This document shows, piece after piece, positions 1 to 8,281 of a DNA stretch of 38,784 bases. The position numbers and the translations under genes are program-made. The notes beneath the pieces were generated by a model that did not search any database, was not told where the DNA came from, and worked only from the letters and a program-made list of their open reading frames with translations. Source of the DNA: Verrucomicrobiia bacterium (GTDB lineage Bacteria; Verrucomicrobiota; Verrucomicrobiia; Limisphaerales; UBA9464); assembly GCA_019634635.1 (NCBI GenBank), contig JAHCBB010000042.1, positions 1 to 38,784 on the forward strand, written 5' to 3'. Positions within the stretch are counted from its first letter, which is position 1; every line of letters starts with the position of its first letter.

Positions 1-54
1 GGGCGGATCGGCGGGCCGGTCCCGCCGCTTGTCTTCCGGGCACGCCCGGGTAAC

Positions 55-717
55 GTGGCCGCCTTGTTGAACGAACGCCTTCAGCGCTGGCTGCCCTGGG
101 TTTTTGGCGGGGTGATGGCCCTGACCCGTTGGCCCGGGCTCATGCCTCCCAACTTCAGCGCCGTCTACGCCTTCGTCTTCTGCGCGGGCGCGCTGATTCC
201 CGGGTCCCGTGCCTGGTCGCTGCCGCTGGTCCTGTTGCTGGCCACGGACGCCGTGTTGATCGGCTACTATCAGTGGGTGCGCGGCTGGCAGGTCGTGACC
301 GGAGCGGGGCTGGCGCTGATGGCGGTCAACTATGCAGGCTACGCCCTGCTTTTCGGACTCGGCCGCTGGCTGGGTCCGACCCGCCGCTGGCGCTCGCTCG
401 TCGGAGGCGGCGTGCTGGGGGCCCTCGTGTTCTACCTCGTTACCAACTCGGCCGCATGGCTCTTCAATCCCTTCCGCAACCCGGAATACACGCGAAGCAT
501 CGGCGGATGGCTGGTCGCATTGACCCGGGGGACCGGCGGCTATCCGCAGACATGGGAATTCTTCCGCAACACGCTCCTGAGTGGCGGCCTGTTTACGGCC
601 CTGTTCGCCGGGGCCTGGCGCCTGACGGCGGGCGAATCCCCGGTGGAACGTGGTGATGCGCCAGCAACCGAGGCAGACCCCGAGCCCGAGGAGCCCGCGG
701 CGGAGGCCGGGGCCTGA
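55..717 (+). CDS. DUF6580 family integral membrane protein
   Basis: A 220-residue hydrophobic protein with about five membrane segments. The early R-W-P-G-x-x-P-P-N-F-S motif, the middle L-x-x-D-x-x-I-G-x-Y motif and the late F-F-R-N-T-L-L-S-G-G motif match the DUF6580 family, whose members resemble ECF-transporter S components. The substrate is unknown. The C-terminus from about residue 195 is a charged Glu/Pro/Ala tail, probably cytoplasmic. The start used is GTG, with no clear ribosome-binding site, and the window begins only 54 bases upstream, so an earlier start cannot be excluded. The phosphoesterase gene follows 14 bases downstream, so the two may be co-transcribed. Family assignment is from motif recognition; transport is inference. 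Confidence 0.72.
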   Translation: MAALLNERLQRWLPWVFGGVMALTRWPGLMPPNFSAVYAFVFCAGALIPGSRAWSLPLVLLLATDAVLIGYYQWVRGWQVVTGAGLALMAVNYAGYALLFGLGRWLGPTRRWRSLVGGGVLGALVFYLVTNSAAWLFNPFRNPEYTRSIGGWLVALTRGTGGYPQTWEFFRNTLLSGGLFTALFAGAWRLTAGESPVERGDAPATEADPEPEEPAAEAGA

Positions 718-731
718 TACCGGACCCTTTC

Positions 732-1199
732 GTGACGCGGATTGGCCTGATCGCGGATACTCACGGGTTCCTGGACCGGCGGGTGCTGACGCTTTTTGAG
801 GGCGTGGATGCCATCCTCCACGCCGGCGACATCGGCTACCCCAGCCTGATCCTGGAACTGGAAGCCGTAGCCCCGGTGACCGCCGTGCTGGGCAACACGG
901 ATACGGGCCTCGATTTCCGCATCACCGAGGTGCTGGAAGCCTGCGGACGCCGAATCCTGCTGCATCACATCGTGGATCCCTCGGACCCCGCAAAGAGCAT
1001 TGGGAACCGTTTTCTGAAGGCGCAGCCGGCGGCGGTGATTTTTGGCCACACCCACCGAGGCTTCCATGAGACCCGCAACGGGGTGGTGCTGGTCAACCCA
1101 GGCTACGCGGGGAAGCCGCGGTTTGGTCAGCCCCGGTCCGTCGCGGTGGCGACGATCGCTCCGGGGGCAATTCAGGTGGAATTTCTGCCCTTGGCGTGA
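732..1199 (+). CDS. YfcE/MJ0936-type metallophosphoesterase
   Basis: A compact 155-residue calcineurin-like phosphoesterase. The metal-binding motifs occur in order: D9-x-H11 (IADTHG), G-D33 (HAGDIG), G-N55-T-D (LGNTD), an HH pair at 78-79, and G-H106-T-H108. Length and motif spacing fit the small single-domain YfcE/MJ0936 class, cytosolic phosphodiesterases that bind two divalent metals; the natural substrate of this class is mostly unknown. The start is GTG at 732, directly ahead of the first beta-strand of the fold, so little could be added or removed. It lies 14 bases after the DUF6580 gene and is convergent with the CRTAC1 gene on the other strand. Confidence 0.85.
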   Translation: MTRIGLIADTHGFLDRRVLTLFEGVDAILHAGDIGYPSLILELEAVAPVTAVLGNTDTGLDFRITEVLEACGRRILLHHIVDPSDPAKSIGNRFLKAQPAAVIFGHTHRGFHETRNGVVLVNPGYAGKPRFGQPRSVAVATIAPGAIQVEFLPLA

Positions 1200-1344
1200 C
1201 GGCCGCCATCGGGCGGGCCGTCCGTGCGTGGAGTTCCACGGAACGGACTCGCGGTTGTGCGAACGGTTCGGCGGAGCCTCACCCCACCGGTCCGCCGACT
1301 GGCTCGCAACCCACCTGCTTCGTTCGCGGATCAACGGGGATTGG

Positions 1345-3189
1345 TCAATGTGTCTCCTCTTCTACAAGGGTCACGGTCGGCCCGGCCGGTGGAGGCGATA
1401 CGCCCTGACGCCGCCCCCCCGGCCATTGAACCCAGAGTTCATCCACCGCGGCGCCCGCGCCCAGACCCAACGTGACGGGAAGCTCGCTCTGGGACAGGTA
1501 ACTCCTCGTGGGCATGACCTGACGGGACAGCGTCCGCCCGCCCGCCACCACGGTCACCCAGGCACCGATGGCATCCCGGTTGGAACGACGGCCGGACAGC
1601 TTGAGCCGCAACGGGGGTGTGGCTGGGTCCAGGTCGTTCCGCAGGAGGAGCGGGGGGCCGGCCAGCGTGGCGATCACCACGTCCAGGTCGCCGTCCCCGT
1701 CAAAATCCGCGTACGCGCTGCCCCGCCCCACGACCGGTTGGAACAGGTCGGGACCTGCGGCCGAGGCGTCCACCGGGACGAACGAGGGCGCCCCCCCCGC
1801 GTTCCAGAACAGCTGGGCCGGTTGCCGGTATCGCGCGCTGGGCTGGATCCGCTCAATGGCCTCCTCGATGTGGCCGTTGGCGGTCAGGACGTCCGGCCGA
1901 CCGTCGAGGTCGTAGTCGAAGAAGAAAAGTCCGAACTTCAGCAGGGACTGGCTCGCCGGGCCAAGGCCCTCGGCCACCGCCTCGTCGGTGAACAGGAGGG
2001 CGTCCGCGCGCCCCCCCTTCCTGGCCACGTAGAGGGCGTTCATCTCGTTGGCAAAATTTCCAATCGCCACCGCCACCGCCTGGTCATTGCGAATCCGCGC
2101 CGCATCAATGCCCATGGCGCCGCGGGCTTGTCCGAAGGCATCAAACGCGATCCCCGTCATCTCGCCGACCTCGGCAAACGTGCCGTCGTGGCGGTTGGTG
2201 AACACAAAGTTCTGAACCGTGTCATTGGCCACCACGAGGTCCATCCACCCGTCGTCATTGAGGTCCAGGGGGGCCACGGCAAGGGTCTTGGCCGCCGGAA
2301 GCCCGGTGGCGGGATTGGTGACTTGCAGGCCGCTGCCGGCGGAGACTTCGGTGAAGCGGACCTCGCCCGGTCTCCCGCCGTCGTTTCGAAACAGCCGGGG
2401 GACCGTGCCGGGATAATTCCAGGGGCGTCCGTACGCCCGCCCCACGCCCACCAACTGGTTGTTCACCCGCCGGTCCAGTTCCGGGGACCACCCGACGTAG
2501 TTCCCCACGTACAGGTCCAGATCGCCGTCGTTGTCCACATCCACCCAGGCGGCCGCCGTGGACCAGTCGTCCGGCGATCCCCCCACGCCCGCGGCGGCGG
2601 TGACGTCCTCGAACCGGCCCCCACCCAGGTTTCGAAAGAGCCGGTTGCCCCCCACGCCGGTGAGCAGGACGTCCACGGCGCCGTCGTTGTCGAAGTCCCC
2701 ACAGGCGACCCCCATGCCGTAGAAATCCACATCGAGTCCCGACCCGGCGGAGATGTCCGTGAACCGGATGGGGCCGCCCGGGACGGTGTCGTTGCGGTAC
2801 AGTACGGTGGTGGGCGGCCGTTCCGTGGCGCGGCGCGGGTCGTCGGGCCACCAGGTGGAATTCACGAAGAGCAGGTCGGCGTCGCCGTCCCCATCCGCAT
2901 CAAAGCAGGCCACGCCACCCCCCATGGTTTCCGGCAGGAGCTTGTCGCCGCGGGCGCCGTTTTCATGACGAAACCGGATCCCGGATTCTGCGGTGATGTC
3001 GGTAAAGTGGACCCTCGGAGGCCGGGGAGCGGTCCCGTGCTGTGGACGCGCTGCGGCTGGCGTTGTCGGGGACCCCGCGCTGCGGACCAAGCGCCAGACG
3101 ATTGCCGCCGCCCCCACGCCGACCACGGCGAGGATCAGCAGCAGCCGCCACAGCAACCGCTGGCTCGGGGTGGCGGCATCGGTTGGCAT
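1345..3189 (-). CDS. CRTAC1-family FG-GAP/VCBS protein with C-terminal ASPIC/UnbV domain
   Basis: About 614 residues. An N-terminal hydrophobic segment (residues about 12-30, after a basic Q-R-L-L-W-R) acts as signal or membrane anchor. The start at 3189 (MPTDAATPS) is preferred over an in-frame ATG 41 codons upstream because it puts that segment at the N-terminus. The body is a beta-propeller of FG-GAP/VCBS repeats; at least six calcium-loop motifs of the type D-x-D-x-D-G-x-x-D are visible. The last 90 residues form an ASPIC/UnbV domain (SGRRSNRDAIGAWVTV, then LWVQWPGGRRQGV). The family is abundant in Verrucomicrobiota and Planctomycetota; its role is presumed extracellular binding or adhesion. 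It is divergent from the histidine kinase gene across about 95 bases. Confidence 0.85.
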   Translation of the reverse strand: MPTDAATPSQRLLWRLLLILAVVGVGAAAIVWRLVRSAGSPTTPAAARPQHGTAPRPPRVHFTDITAESGIRFRHENGARGDKLLPETMGGGVACFDADGDGDADLLFVNSTWWPDDPRRATERPPTTVLYRNDTVPGGPIRFTDISAGSGLDVDFYGMGVACGDFDNDGAVDVLLTGVGGNRLFRNLGGGRFEDVTAAAGVGGSPDDWSTAAAWVDVDNDGDLDLYVGNYVGWSPELDRRVNNQLVGVGRAYGRPWNYPGTVPRLFRNDGGRPGEVRFTEVSAGSGLQVTNPATGLPAAKTLAVAPLDLNDDGWMDLVVANDTVQNFVFTNRHDGTFAEVGEMTGIAFDAFGQARGAMGIDAARIRNDQAVAVAIGNFANEMNALYVARKGGRADALLFTDEAVAEGLGPASQSLLKFGLFFFDYDLDGRPDVLTANGHIEEAIERIQPSARYRQPAQLFWNAGGAPSFVPVDASAAGPDLFQPVVGRGSAYADFDGDGDLDVVIATLAGPPLLLRNDLDPATPPLRLKLSGRRSNRDAIGAWVTVVAGGRTLSRQVMPTRSYLSQSELPVTLGLGAGAAVDELWVQWPGGRRQGVSPPPAGPTVTLVEEETH

Positions 3190-3283
3190 CGGGAAAACCG
3201 TGCGGAAGGCGGCTGGACGGTGCAAGCGCCGGGATCCCGGGGGGACGGATTCTCCGTTTTCAATCGGAACTTCCCCGTCCAGA

Positions 3284-4414
3284 TTGCGCCCCATCGTCAC
3301 CGCCGAGGACACCCCCCGCCCCGCCGCTCAACCCCGTCTCCGCTGGATGTGGGGTCTGCTGTTCGCCGGGATCTTCACGCTGCTGGGCCTGGCGTTTGCA
3401 GGACAGCTCTATCTCACCCAGATCAAGGTCGGCCAGCCCGTCACCTGGGCCTTTGCCCTCACCCGATCCCTTGGGGATTGGTACGCGTTTGCGCTGCTGT
3501 CCCTGCCGGTGATGGCGCTGGCACGGCGTTTCCCGCTGGGCAGCGCCCCGGCGGGTCTGCTGCTGGTCCTGCACCTGACGGCCAGCGGGGTGTTTGCCCT
3601 GTTATGGACCCTGCTGCGGGCGGGCCTCGCAGTGGTCGTGGACGGCATCGGGTTTGCCGAGGCGCTGCGGCATGCCCTGGTGGCCACCCTGGTGTTCAAC
3701 ATGCTGGTGTACTGGGTGATTGTGGTTGCAGCGCACGCGGTCGCCTTCTACCGGCAGTCGCAGGACCGGGAGCGGCGCGGACTGGAGCTGGAGCGGCGCC
3801 TTGCGGAGGCCCGGTTGCAGGCGCTGCAGATGCAGCTCAATCCGCACTTCCTCTTCAACGCCCTCCAGGGAATCAGCACGCTCATGTACCGTGACGTCGA
3901 GGCGGCGGACCGCATGCTGATCCGCCTCAGCGAACTGCTCCGGCAGGCGCTGGACCGTTCCGGGGAGCACGCCATACCCCTCCGCGATGAACTGGAGTTC
4001 CTCGACCGGTACCTGGAGATTGAGCAGATCCGGTTTGGGGATCACCTGAGCATCCGCCGCGAGTTGGATCCCTCGTTGCTGGGGGCGCCGGTGCCCAACC
4101 TGATCCTCCAGCCGCTCGTGGAAAACGCGATCAAGCACGGGATTGAGCCTCAGGTGCGGCCGGGAGTGATCACGCTGCGGGCGCAATCCGTAAATGCTGA
4201 CCGCCTTCGCCTGGAGGTGGAGGACAACGGTGTCGGCATCCCACCGGGTGGCGATCCGCCGTCGGGAATCGGACTGGCCAACTGCCGGACCCGCCTGCGC
4301 CATCTCTACGGCGACAACGCCTCTCTTTCCCTGCGACCCGGAGGGGACCGGGGTTTGTGCGTGATCATCGAGCTGCCCCGGGGCGGTCCGACGGAGCCGC
4401 TGCCGGCGGTCTGA
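3284..4414 (+). CDS. LytS/YehU-type sensor histidine kinase
   Basis: An integral-membrane kinase with four predicted transmembrane segments in roughly the first 160 residues, a short coiled coil (RRGLELERRLAEARLQALQMQ), then a His_kinase domain with LNPHFLFNALQ; the phospho-acceptor is the His of NPHFLF (codon at 3845). An HATPase_c domain follows with N-box LVENAIKHG, G1 box VEDNGVGIP and a GIGLANCRTRL motif. Such kinases normally pair with a LytTR response regulator, but none is seen in the window. The start is uncertain: TTG at 3284 gives a basic leader before the first helix, while ATG at 3347 begins inside the helix boundary. It is divergent from the CRTAC1 gene, which it could help to regulate; that is only context. 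Confidence 0.85.
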   Translation: MRPIVTAEDTPRPAAQPRLRWMWGLLFAGIFTLLGLAFAGQLYLTQIKVGQPVTWAFALTRSLGDWYAFALLSLPVMALARRFPLGSAPAGLLLVLHLTASGVFALLWTLLRAGLAVVVDGIGFAEALRHALVATLVFNMLVYWVIVVAAHAVAFYRQSQDRERRGLELERRLAEARLQALQMQLNPHFLFNALQGISTLMYRDVEAADRMLIRLSELLRQALDRSGEHAIPLRDELEFLDRYLEIEQIRFGDHLSIRRELDPSLLGAPVPNLILQPLVENAIKHGIEPQVRPGVITLRAQSVNADRLRLEVEDNGVGIPPGGDPPSGIGLANCRTRLRHLYGDNASLSLRPGGDRGLCVIIELPRGGPTEPLPAV

Positions 4415-4512
4415 TCCGGGGTTTCCGGCCCGAAAGGGGGGAAATCCGTTGACGCATGGAGCTTCGGGAACAGACTGCGCCTAAGATCGATCTCGTTTGA
4501 ACCGCCTTCCTG

Positions 4513-5670
4513 ATGAGCACTGCTGACACGCCCGCCGCCCCGCCCGCTGCCACCCCGGCCCCCAAGGGTCTCGAGGGCGTGGTGGCTGCAAACACCCGGT
4601 TGAGTGACGTGGAGGGCGATGTCGGACGCCTGACCTATTGTGGCTACGACATTGACGAGCTGGCGGGGCGGGTGAGTTACGAGGAGGTGGTGTACCTGCT
4701 GCATCACAATCATCTGCCGAACCGCCGCGAGCTCGCCGACCTCCGGGCGGTCCTCAGCGGCTACCGGGAGCTGCCGCAAGGCGTGGTGGATCTGCTGACC
4801 CGGCTGCCGGCGGACTGCCCGCCGATGCACGCCATCCGGACGGGTGTCAGTGCGCTGGGTTGCTACGACACCGTGGCCGATGACGATTCGATGGATGCCC
4901 AGCGGCGCAAGGCGCTGAGGCTCATCGCACAGATTCCGGTGGTGACCGCGTACTTCCACAGGGCGCGCCAGGGCAAACCGCTCGTGCATCCCGATCCGGC
5001 CCTCGGGGAGGCCGCGAATTTCCTGTACATGATGGACGGGGAGAAGCCGTCGGCGGAGAAGGAGAGCACCCTGGACCTTTGCTACGTGCTCCATGCCGAC
5101 CACGGCATGAACGCCTCCACCTTCAGCGCCCGGGTGACGATCGCGACGCTCAGCGACATGTATTCAGCGATCACCACGGCCATCGGCACGCTCAAAGGGC
5201 CGCTGCACGGCGGGGCCAACGAAGGAGTGATCAAGATGCTGCAGGAGATCGGATCGCCCGACCGTGTGGATGCCTACGTGGCCGAGACCCTTGCCCAGAA
5301 GCGCAAGATCATGGGCATCGGGCACCGGGTGTACAAGGTGCTCGACCCCCGCGCGCCGCACCTCCGGCGCATGGCTCAGATCCTTTCCGCCAAGCTCGGC
5401 GAGCCCAAGTGGATCCAGATGTCGGACCGCATCGCCGGGCAGATGCTGGAGAAAAAGGGCCTCCACGCGAACGTGGATTTCTACAGCGCCACCGTGTACT
5501 TCAGCCTCGGGGTTCCGACCGACCTGTTTACGCCGATCTTCGCCATCGCCCGCACCAGCGGTTGGACCGCCCACGTGCTGGAACAACTCGCGGACAACCG
5601 GCTCATTCGTCCCCAGTCGAGTTACGTCGGGAAAAAGGGCCTCAAGGTCGTGCCGCTGGACCAGCGGTAG
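4513..5670 (+). CDS. gltA: citrate synthase
   Basis: Condenses acetyl-CoA with oxaloacetate to give citrate, the entry step of the TCA cycle. At 385 residues it belongs to the short type-I, CitZ-like class. The catalytic triad is visible as H232 (GPLHGGANE), H271 (GIGHRVYK) and D322 (NVDFYSA), with the spacing expected in the family. The first 17 residues are a Ser/Thr/Ala/Pro-rich extension. A 2-methylcitrate synthase function cannot be excluded from sequence alone, but linkage to sucC and sucD favours the TCA role. A TTGACG at 4449 may be a -35 box, but I see no convincing -10 at normal spacing. No purine-rich ribosome-binding site precedes the ATG. Confidence 0.93.
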   Translation: MSTADTPAAPPAATPAPKGLEGVVAANTRLSDVEGDVGRLTYCGYDIDELAGRVSYEEVVYLLHHNHLPNRRELADLRAVLSGYRELPQGVVDLLTRLPADCPPMHAIRTGVSALGCYDTVADDDSMDAQRRKALRLIAQIPVVTAYFHRARQGKPLVHPDPALGEAANFLYMMDGEKPSAEKESTLDLCYVLHADHGMNASTFSARVTIATLSDMYSAITTAIGTLKGPLHGGANEGVIKMLQEIGSPDRVDAYVAETLAQKRKIMGIGHRVYKVLDPRAPHLRRMAQILSAKLGEPKWIQMSDRIAGQMLEKKGLHANVDFYSATVYFSLGVPTDLFTPIFAIARTSGWTAHVLEQLADNRLIRPQSSYVGKKGLKVVPLDQR

Positions 5671-5980
5671 GCGTCCCCCCGAGCTTGGCAGGGACGGGCT
5701 TCCGCACGTCCGTGACCTTGTCCGTTGCGCCTGTGGAGTGGCTCGGGAGATCGCGGGCAGGGTTTGCCGCCTGGCGCTTCCCGCGTTCCCACTCGTGCAT
5801 GCACGAACGCAGCGGCATTGAAGTGGGTCGCGGTGAAACACGACCCTACCCGGGTAGGTACGGGCTCCCGCGCACCCAAAACATCCTCCGTCGGGCAGGT
5901 GGGGGGACTTGGGGGGAACGGGGGAGGCGTTTCTCGGAATTTCCTTGGCGGCGTCTGCTGCTTGCCATACCGTGTATGGC
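5671..5980. other. intergenic region with nested palindromes between citrate synthase and vapB
   Basis: No credible gene. It holds a GGGTCG/CGACCC inverted repeat (5825-5830 and 5841-5846, 10-base loop) that runs straight into a perfect 14-base palindrome, CCTACCCGGGTAGG, at 5845-5858. The two structures are mutually exclusive in an RNA. A G-rich tract (5898-5929) follows, then the vapB operator palindrome. The nested palindromes look like a dispersed intergenic repeat or a protein-binding site rather than a terminator, since no T-run follows. Confidence 0.5.
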
Positions 5981-5981
5981 A
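5963..5981 (+). promoter_or_regulatory. palindromic operator overlapping the vapB start
   Basis: TGCCATAC, three bases (CGT), then GTATGGCA: a perfect inverted repeat with 8-base arms whose last base is the A of the vapB start codon. VapB antitoxins typically bind palindromes in their own promoter region, alone or with VapC, so this is the likely autoregulatory site. Its position over the start codon means binding could also block leaderless or near-leaderless initiation. The role is inferred; the symmetry is seen directly. Confidence 0.6.
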
Positions 5982-6268
5982 TGAAGATGACACTGCACAT
6001 TGATGAGGCGTTGCTGGATCGGGTCACGGCCATTTACGGCTGCGAAAGTAAGACCGCCGCGGTGGCCCTCGCCCTCGGGGAACTGGAGCGGCGGCACACG
6101 CTGAAGCGCTACGCCGAACGGGGTCTCGGCTTCACCCCCGACGAGCTTCGGGAATCCCTCGATCCCTCCTACGACCTGATGGCCACCAGGTACGGCACGT
6201 TGGCCCCGGCTGCCGGCCCCCGTGTCCCCGCCGCCTCGAAGCCCCATGGCCGCCGTCGCGCTCGTTGA
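5981..6268 (+). CDS. vapB: VapB-family antitoxin
   Basis: About 95 residues. The first 40 (MKMTLHIDEALLDRV, then SKTAAVALALGELERR) match the ribbon-helix-helix-like DNA-binding N-terminus of VapB antitoxins. The middle (about 45-75) should wrap and inhibit the toxin, and the tail is basic and Pro/Ala-rich. The start at 5981 lies directly at the end of the operator palindrome; an in-frame ATG 24 codons upstream would translate through that operator and is rejected. The gene overlaps the toxin start by 23 bases, the usual antitoxin-first layout with translational coupling. The C-terminal extension after residue 70 is longer than in many VapB proteins and may be partly a by-product of the overlap. 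Confidence 0.82.
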   Translation: MKMTLHIDEALLDRVTAIYGCESKTAAVALALGELERRHTLKRYAERGLGFTPDELRESLDPSYDLMATRYGTLAPAAGPRVPAASKPHGRRRAR

Positions 6269-6647
6269 CAGTTGCGTCTGGATTGGGCTGTTGCGCGAGG
6301 GGCGGGATCCGGCCCGCGAATTGGTCGGGCGCGCCCGCACACTGGACCTGGCCACCTGCGGCATGGTGCGGTTGGAGGTGCTGCGTGGCGTGGCCCGGCC
6401 GGCGGTTTTCCGGGCCGTGGAGGGCTTTATGGACGTGATGATCAACGTGCCCACCGACAACCGTCTTTGGGAGGAAGCCACCCGCGAGGCGCGCGCGCTG
6501 GGCGCCCGGGGCATCACCCTGCCGGCTCAGGATCTGATCATTGCCGCCTGCGCGCGGCGCATCGAGGCGGCGGTCCTGACCTTCGATGCGCACTTTCTCG
6601 ACATCCCGGGCCTTTCGGTGATGTCCTCTCTGGACGAGTTGTACTGA
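6246..6647 (+). CDS. vapC: VapC-family PIN-domain toxin ribonuclease
   Basis: A 133-residue PIN-domain protein. The acidic active-site residues are D8 (ALVDSCVW), E44 (VRLEVLRG), D96 (AQDLIIAA) and D114 (LTFDAHF), the complete Mg-binding set of VapC toxins. These cleave RNA, often initiator tRNA or the 23S sarcin-ricin loop; the target here is not predictable. The start at 6246 overlaps the end of vapB and fits the fold, which begins at the first Asp strand. It ends six bases before sucC, so the pair may be co-transcribed with TCA-cycle genes. All catalytic residues are present, so it looks intact. Confidence 0.9.
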   Translation: MAAVALVDSCVWIGLLREGRDPARELVGRARTLDLATCGMVRLEVLRGVARPAVFRAVEGFMDVMINVPTDNRLWEEATREARALGARGITLPAQDLIIAACARRIEAAVLTFDAHFLDIPGLSVMSSLDELY

Positions 6648-6653
6648 TCCTTC

Positions 6654-7859
6654 ATGAACATCCACGAGTACCAGGCGAAACAACTGCTCAAACAATACGG
6701 TGTCGCGGTGCCCTCCGGCGAACCCTGCGGCACCGTGGCCGGGGTGACCGCGGTGGCTGAACGGCTGTTTGGCGCCGGCCAGCGGTTGCTGGTGATCAAG
6801 TCCCAGATCCACGCGGGCGGCCGCGGCAAGGGGACCTTCACCCACGGCTTTCAGGGCGGCGTGAAACTGGTGAAATCCGTCGCCGAAGCCACCGATGTGG
6901 CCGCCAACATGCTCGGGAAGACCCTGGTCACGAAGCAGACAGGCCCGGAGGGGCGCGTGGTCGGCACGGTGCTCGTCGCCGCTGCCGAGAAGATCCTCAA
7001 GGAGTTCTACCTCGCCGTGCTGCTCGACCGCGCGAACTCGCGTCCGCTGATCATGGCCAGCACCGAGGGCGGCATGGACATCGAAGAAGTCGCGGCCGTG
7101 ACCCCGGAAAAGATCTTCCGCGAGCATGTGGACCCGGCGGTCGGCCTGATGCCCTACCAGGCCCGGAAGCTCGCCGCCGCCCTCGGCCTCAAGGGCGACC
7201 TCTTCAACCAGGGCTGCAAGTTGGTCGCCGGGGTGTACAAGACCTGGTGGGAATGCGACGCCGCCATGGTGGAGATCAACCCGCTGGCCATCGTCGAGAC
7301 TCCGGAGGGCCGCCAGGCCCTCGTGTGCGTGGACGCCAAGATCGGCCTGGATGACAACGCGCTGTACCGGCACCCCGAAATCCAGGCCATGCGCGACCTC
7401 GCCGAGGAGTCCCCGCTGGAGGTGGAGGCGAGCAGGCACAGCCTCAATTACATCAAACTCGACGGCAATATCGCCTGCCTCGTCAATGGCGCCGGGCTGG
7501 CCATGTCCACCATGGACATCATCCAGCATTTCGGCGGCCGTCCGGCCAACTTTCTCGACGTCGGCGGCGGCGCCTCCAAGCAGCAGGTGACGGAGGCTTT
7601 TCGCATCATCCTGAGCGACGCTGCGGTCGAGGGCATCCTTGTGAACATTTTCGGGGGCATCATGGACTGCAACGTGATTGCCACCGGCATCGTCGAGGCG
7701 GTCCGGGAGACCGGCTTGAAGCTGCCCCTGGTCGTCCGGCTCGAAGGCAACAACGTCGAGGCTGGACGCGCCACCCTGGCCGGCTCCGGGCTCAGGCTCG
7801 TGACCGGCGACTCCATGGCCGATGCCGCCCGCAAGGTGGTCGCGGCGGTGGGAAAGTGA
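6654..7859 (+). CDS. sucC: succinyl-CoA synthetase (ADP-forming) beta subunit
   Basis: A 401-residue ATP-grasp protein that with SucD converts succinyl-CoA to succinate with substrate-level phosphorylation of ADP or GDP in the TCA cycle. The N-terminal MNIHEYQAKQLLKQYGV signature, the nucleotide-binding KSQIHAGGRGKG loop, the EINPLA metal-site motif and the C-terminal GGGASKQQV and NIFGGIMDCNVIA loops are all present. Length is slightly above the usual 385-390. It starts six bases after vapC. The alpha-subunit gene does not follow directly: a VOC-family gene is inserted between the two subunits. Confidence 0.95.
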   Translation: MNIHEYQAKQLLKQYGVAVPSGEPCGTVAGVTAVAERLFGAGQRLLVIKSQIHAGGRGKGTFTHGFQGGVKLVKSVAEATDVAANMLGKTLVTKQTGPEGRVVGTVLVAAAEKILKEFYLAVLLDRANSRPLIMASTEGGMDIEEVAAVTPEKIFREHVDPAVGLMPYQARKLAAALGLKGDLFNQGCKLVAGVYKTWWECDAAMVEINPLAIVETPEGRQALVCVDAKIGLDDNALYRHPEIQAMRDLAEESPLEVEASRHSLNYIKLDGNIACLVNGAGLAMSTMDIIQHFGGRPANFLDVGGGASKQQVTEAFRIILSDAAVEGILVNIFGGIMDCNVIATGIVEAVRETGLKLPLVVRLEGNNVEAGRATLAGSGLRLVTGDSMADAARKVVAAVGK

Positions 7860-7865
7860 CCCCCC

Positions 7866-8243
7866 ATGATTCGCGCCACCGAGATCGCCTTCAGCTGCTA
7901 CCCCGTCACCGACATGGCCCGGGCCCGCGCCTTCTATGAGGGGGTGCTGGGTCTGACGCCCACCATGGTCGCCGGCGAACCCGGCGGAATGCAATGGACC
8001 GAATACGACATCGGTGCCGGAACCTTGTCCCTGGGCCATGCACCCGATTGGCATCCGACCGAAAACGGCTGCTCGGTGGCGCTGGAGGTGGAGGACTTTG
8101 ACGCGGCCATCGCCCACCTCCGGGCCGCGGAGGTCCGGTTCAAAATGGAGCCCTTCCCCACGCCCGTCTGCCGCATGGCCTTCATCCTCGATCCCGAGGG
8201 CAACGCCGTCTGCATCCACAAGCGCCATCCCGAACACCACTGA
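7866..8243 (+). CDS. VOC-superfamily (glyoxalase/bleomycin-resistance fold) protein
   Basis: A 125-residue protein with the paired beta-alpha-beta-beta-beta modules of the vicinal oxygen chelate superfamily: module 1 begins with IAFSCYPVTDMARARAFYEGVLGL, and module 2 contains VALEVEDFDAAIAHLR and ends with FILDPEGNAVCIHKRH. Candidate metal ligands are His and Glu residues in the second half (SLGH, LEVED); the first-strand position is not the usual His or Gln, so metal binding is uncertain. It sits six bases after sucC and 64 bases before sucD. A methylmalonyl-CoA epimerase would suit succinyl-CoA neighbours, but the sequence looks like the generic glyoxalase-like group, so no substrate is assigned. 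Confidence 0.85.
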   Translation: MIRATEIAFSCYPVTDMARARAFYEGVLGLTPTMVAGEPGGMQWTEYDIGAGTLSLGHAPDWHPTENGCSVALEVEDFDAAIAHLRAAEVRFKMEPFPTPVCRMAFILDPEGNAVCIHKRHPEHH

Positions 8244-8256
8244 GACTCGCCCGGCT

Positions 8257-8281
8257 CCGGTCTTTGGAATCCAAGGACCGG
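8257..8281 (+). repeat. strong hairpin and tandem heptamer between VOC gene and sucD
   Basis: CCGGTCTTTGG, a three-base AAT loop, then CCAAGGACCGG: 11-base arms with a single T-G wobble. It is followed at once by two copies of GACCACT (GACCACTGACCACTGA). There is no T-run, so it is a poor intrinsic terminator. It could be an mRNA stability or processing element between subunit genes, or the scar of an inserted element. Confidence 0.55.

Noticed and set aside
1042..3894. A 950-codon rightward open frame opposite the CRTAC1 gene
   Set aside because: It lies antisense to a protein with clear FG-GAP and ASPIC domains; its own residues are low-complexity Arg/Gly/Pro/His-rich, the usual shadow of GC-rich third positions.
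5909..5980. A longer start for the vapB antitoxin
   Set aside because: It would translate through the operator palindrome, and the extra residues do not resemble VapB proteins.
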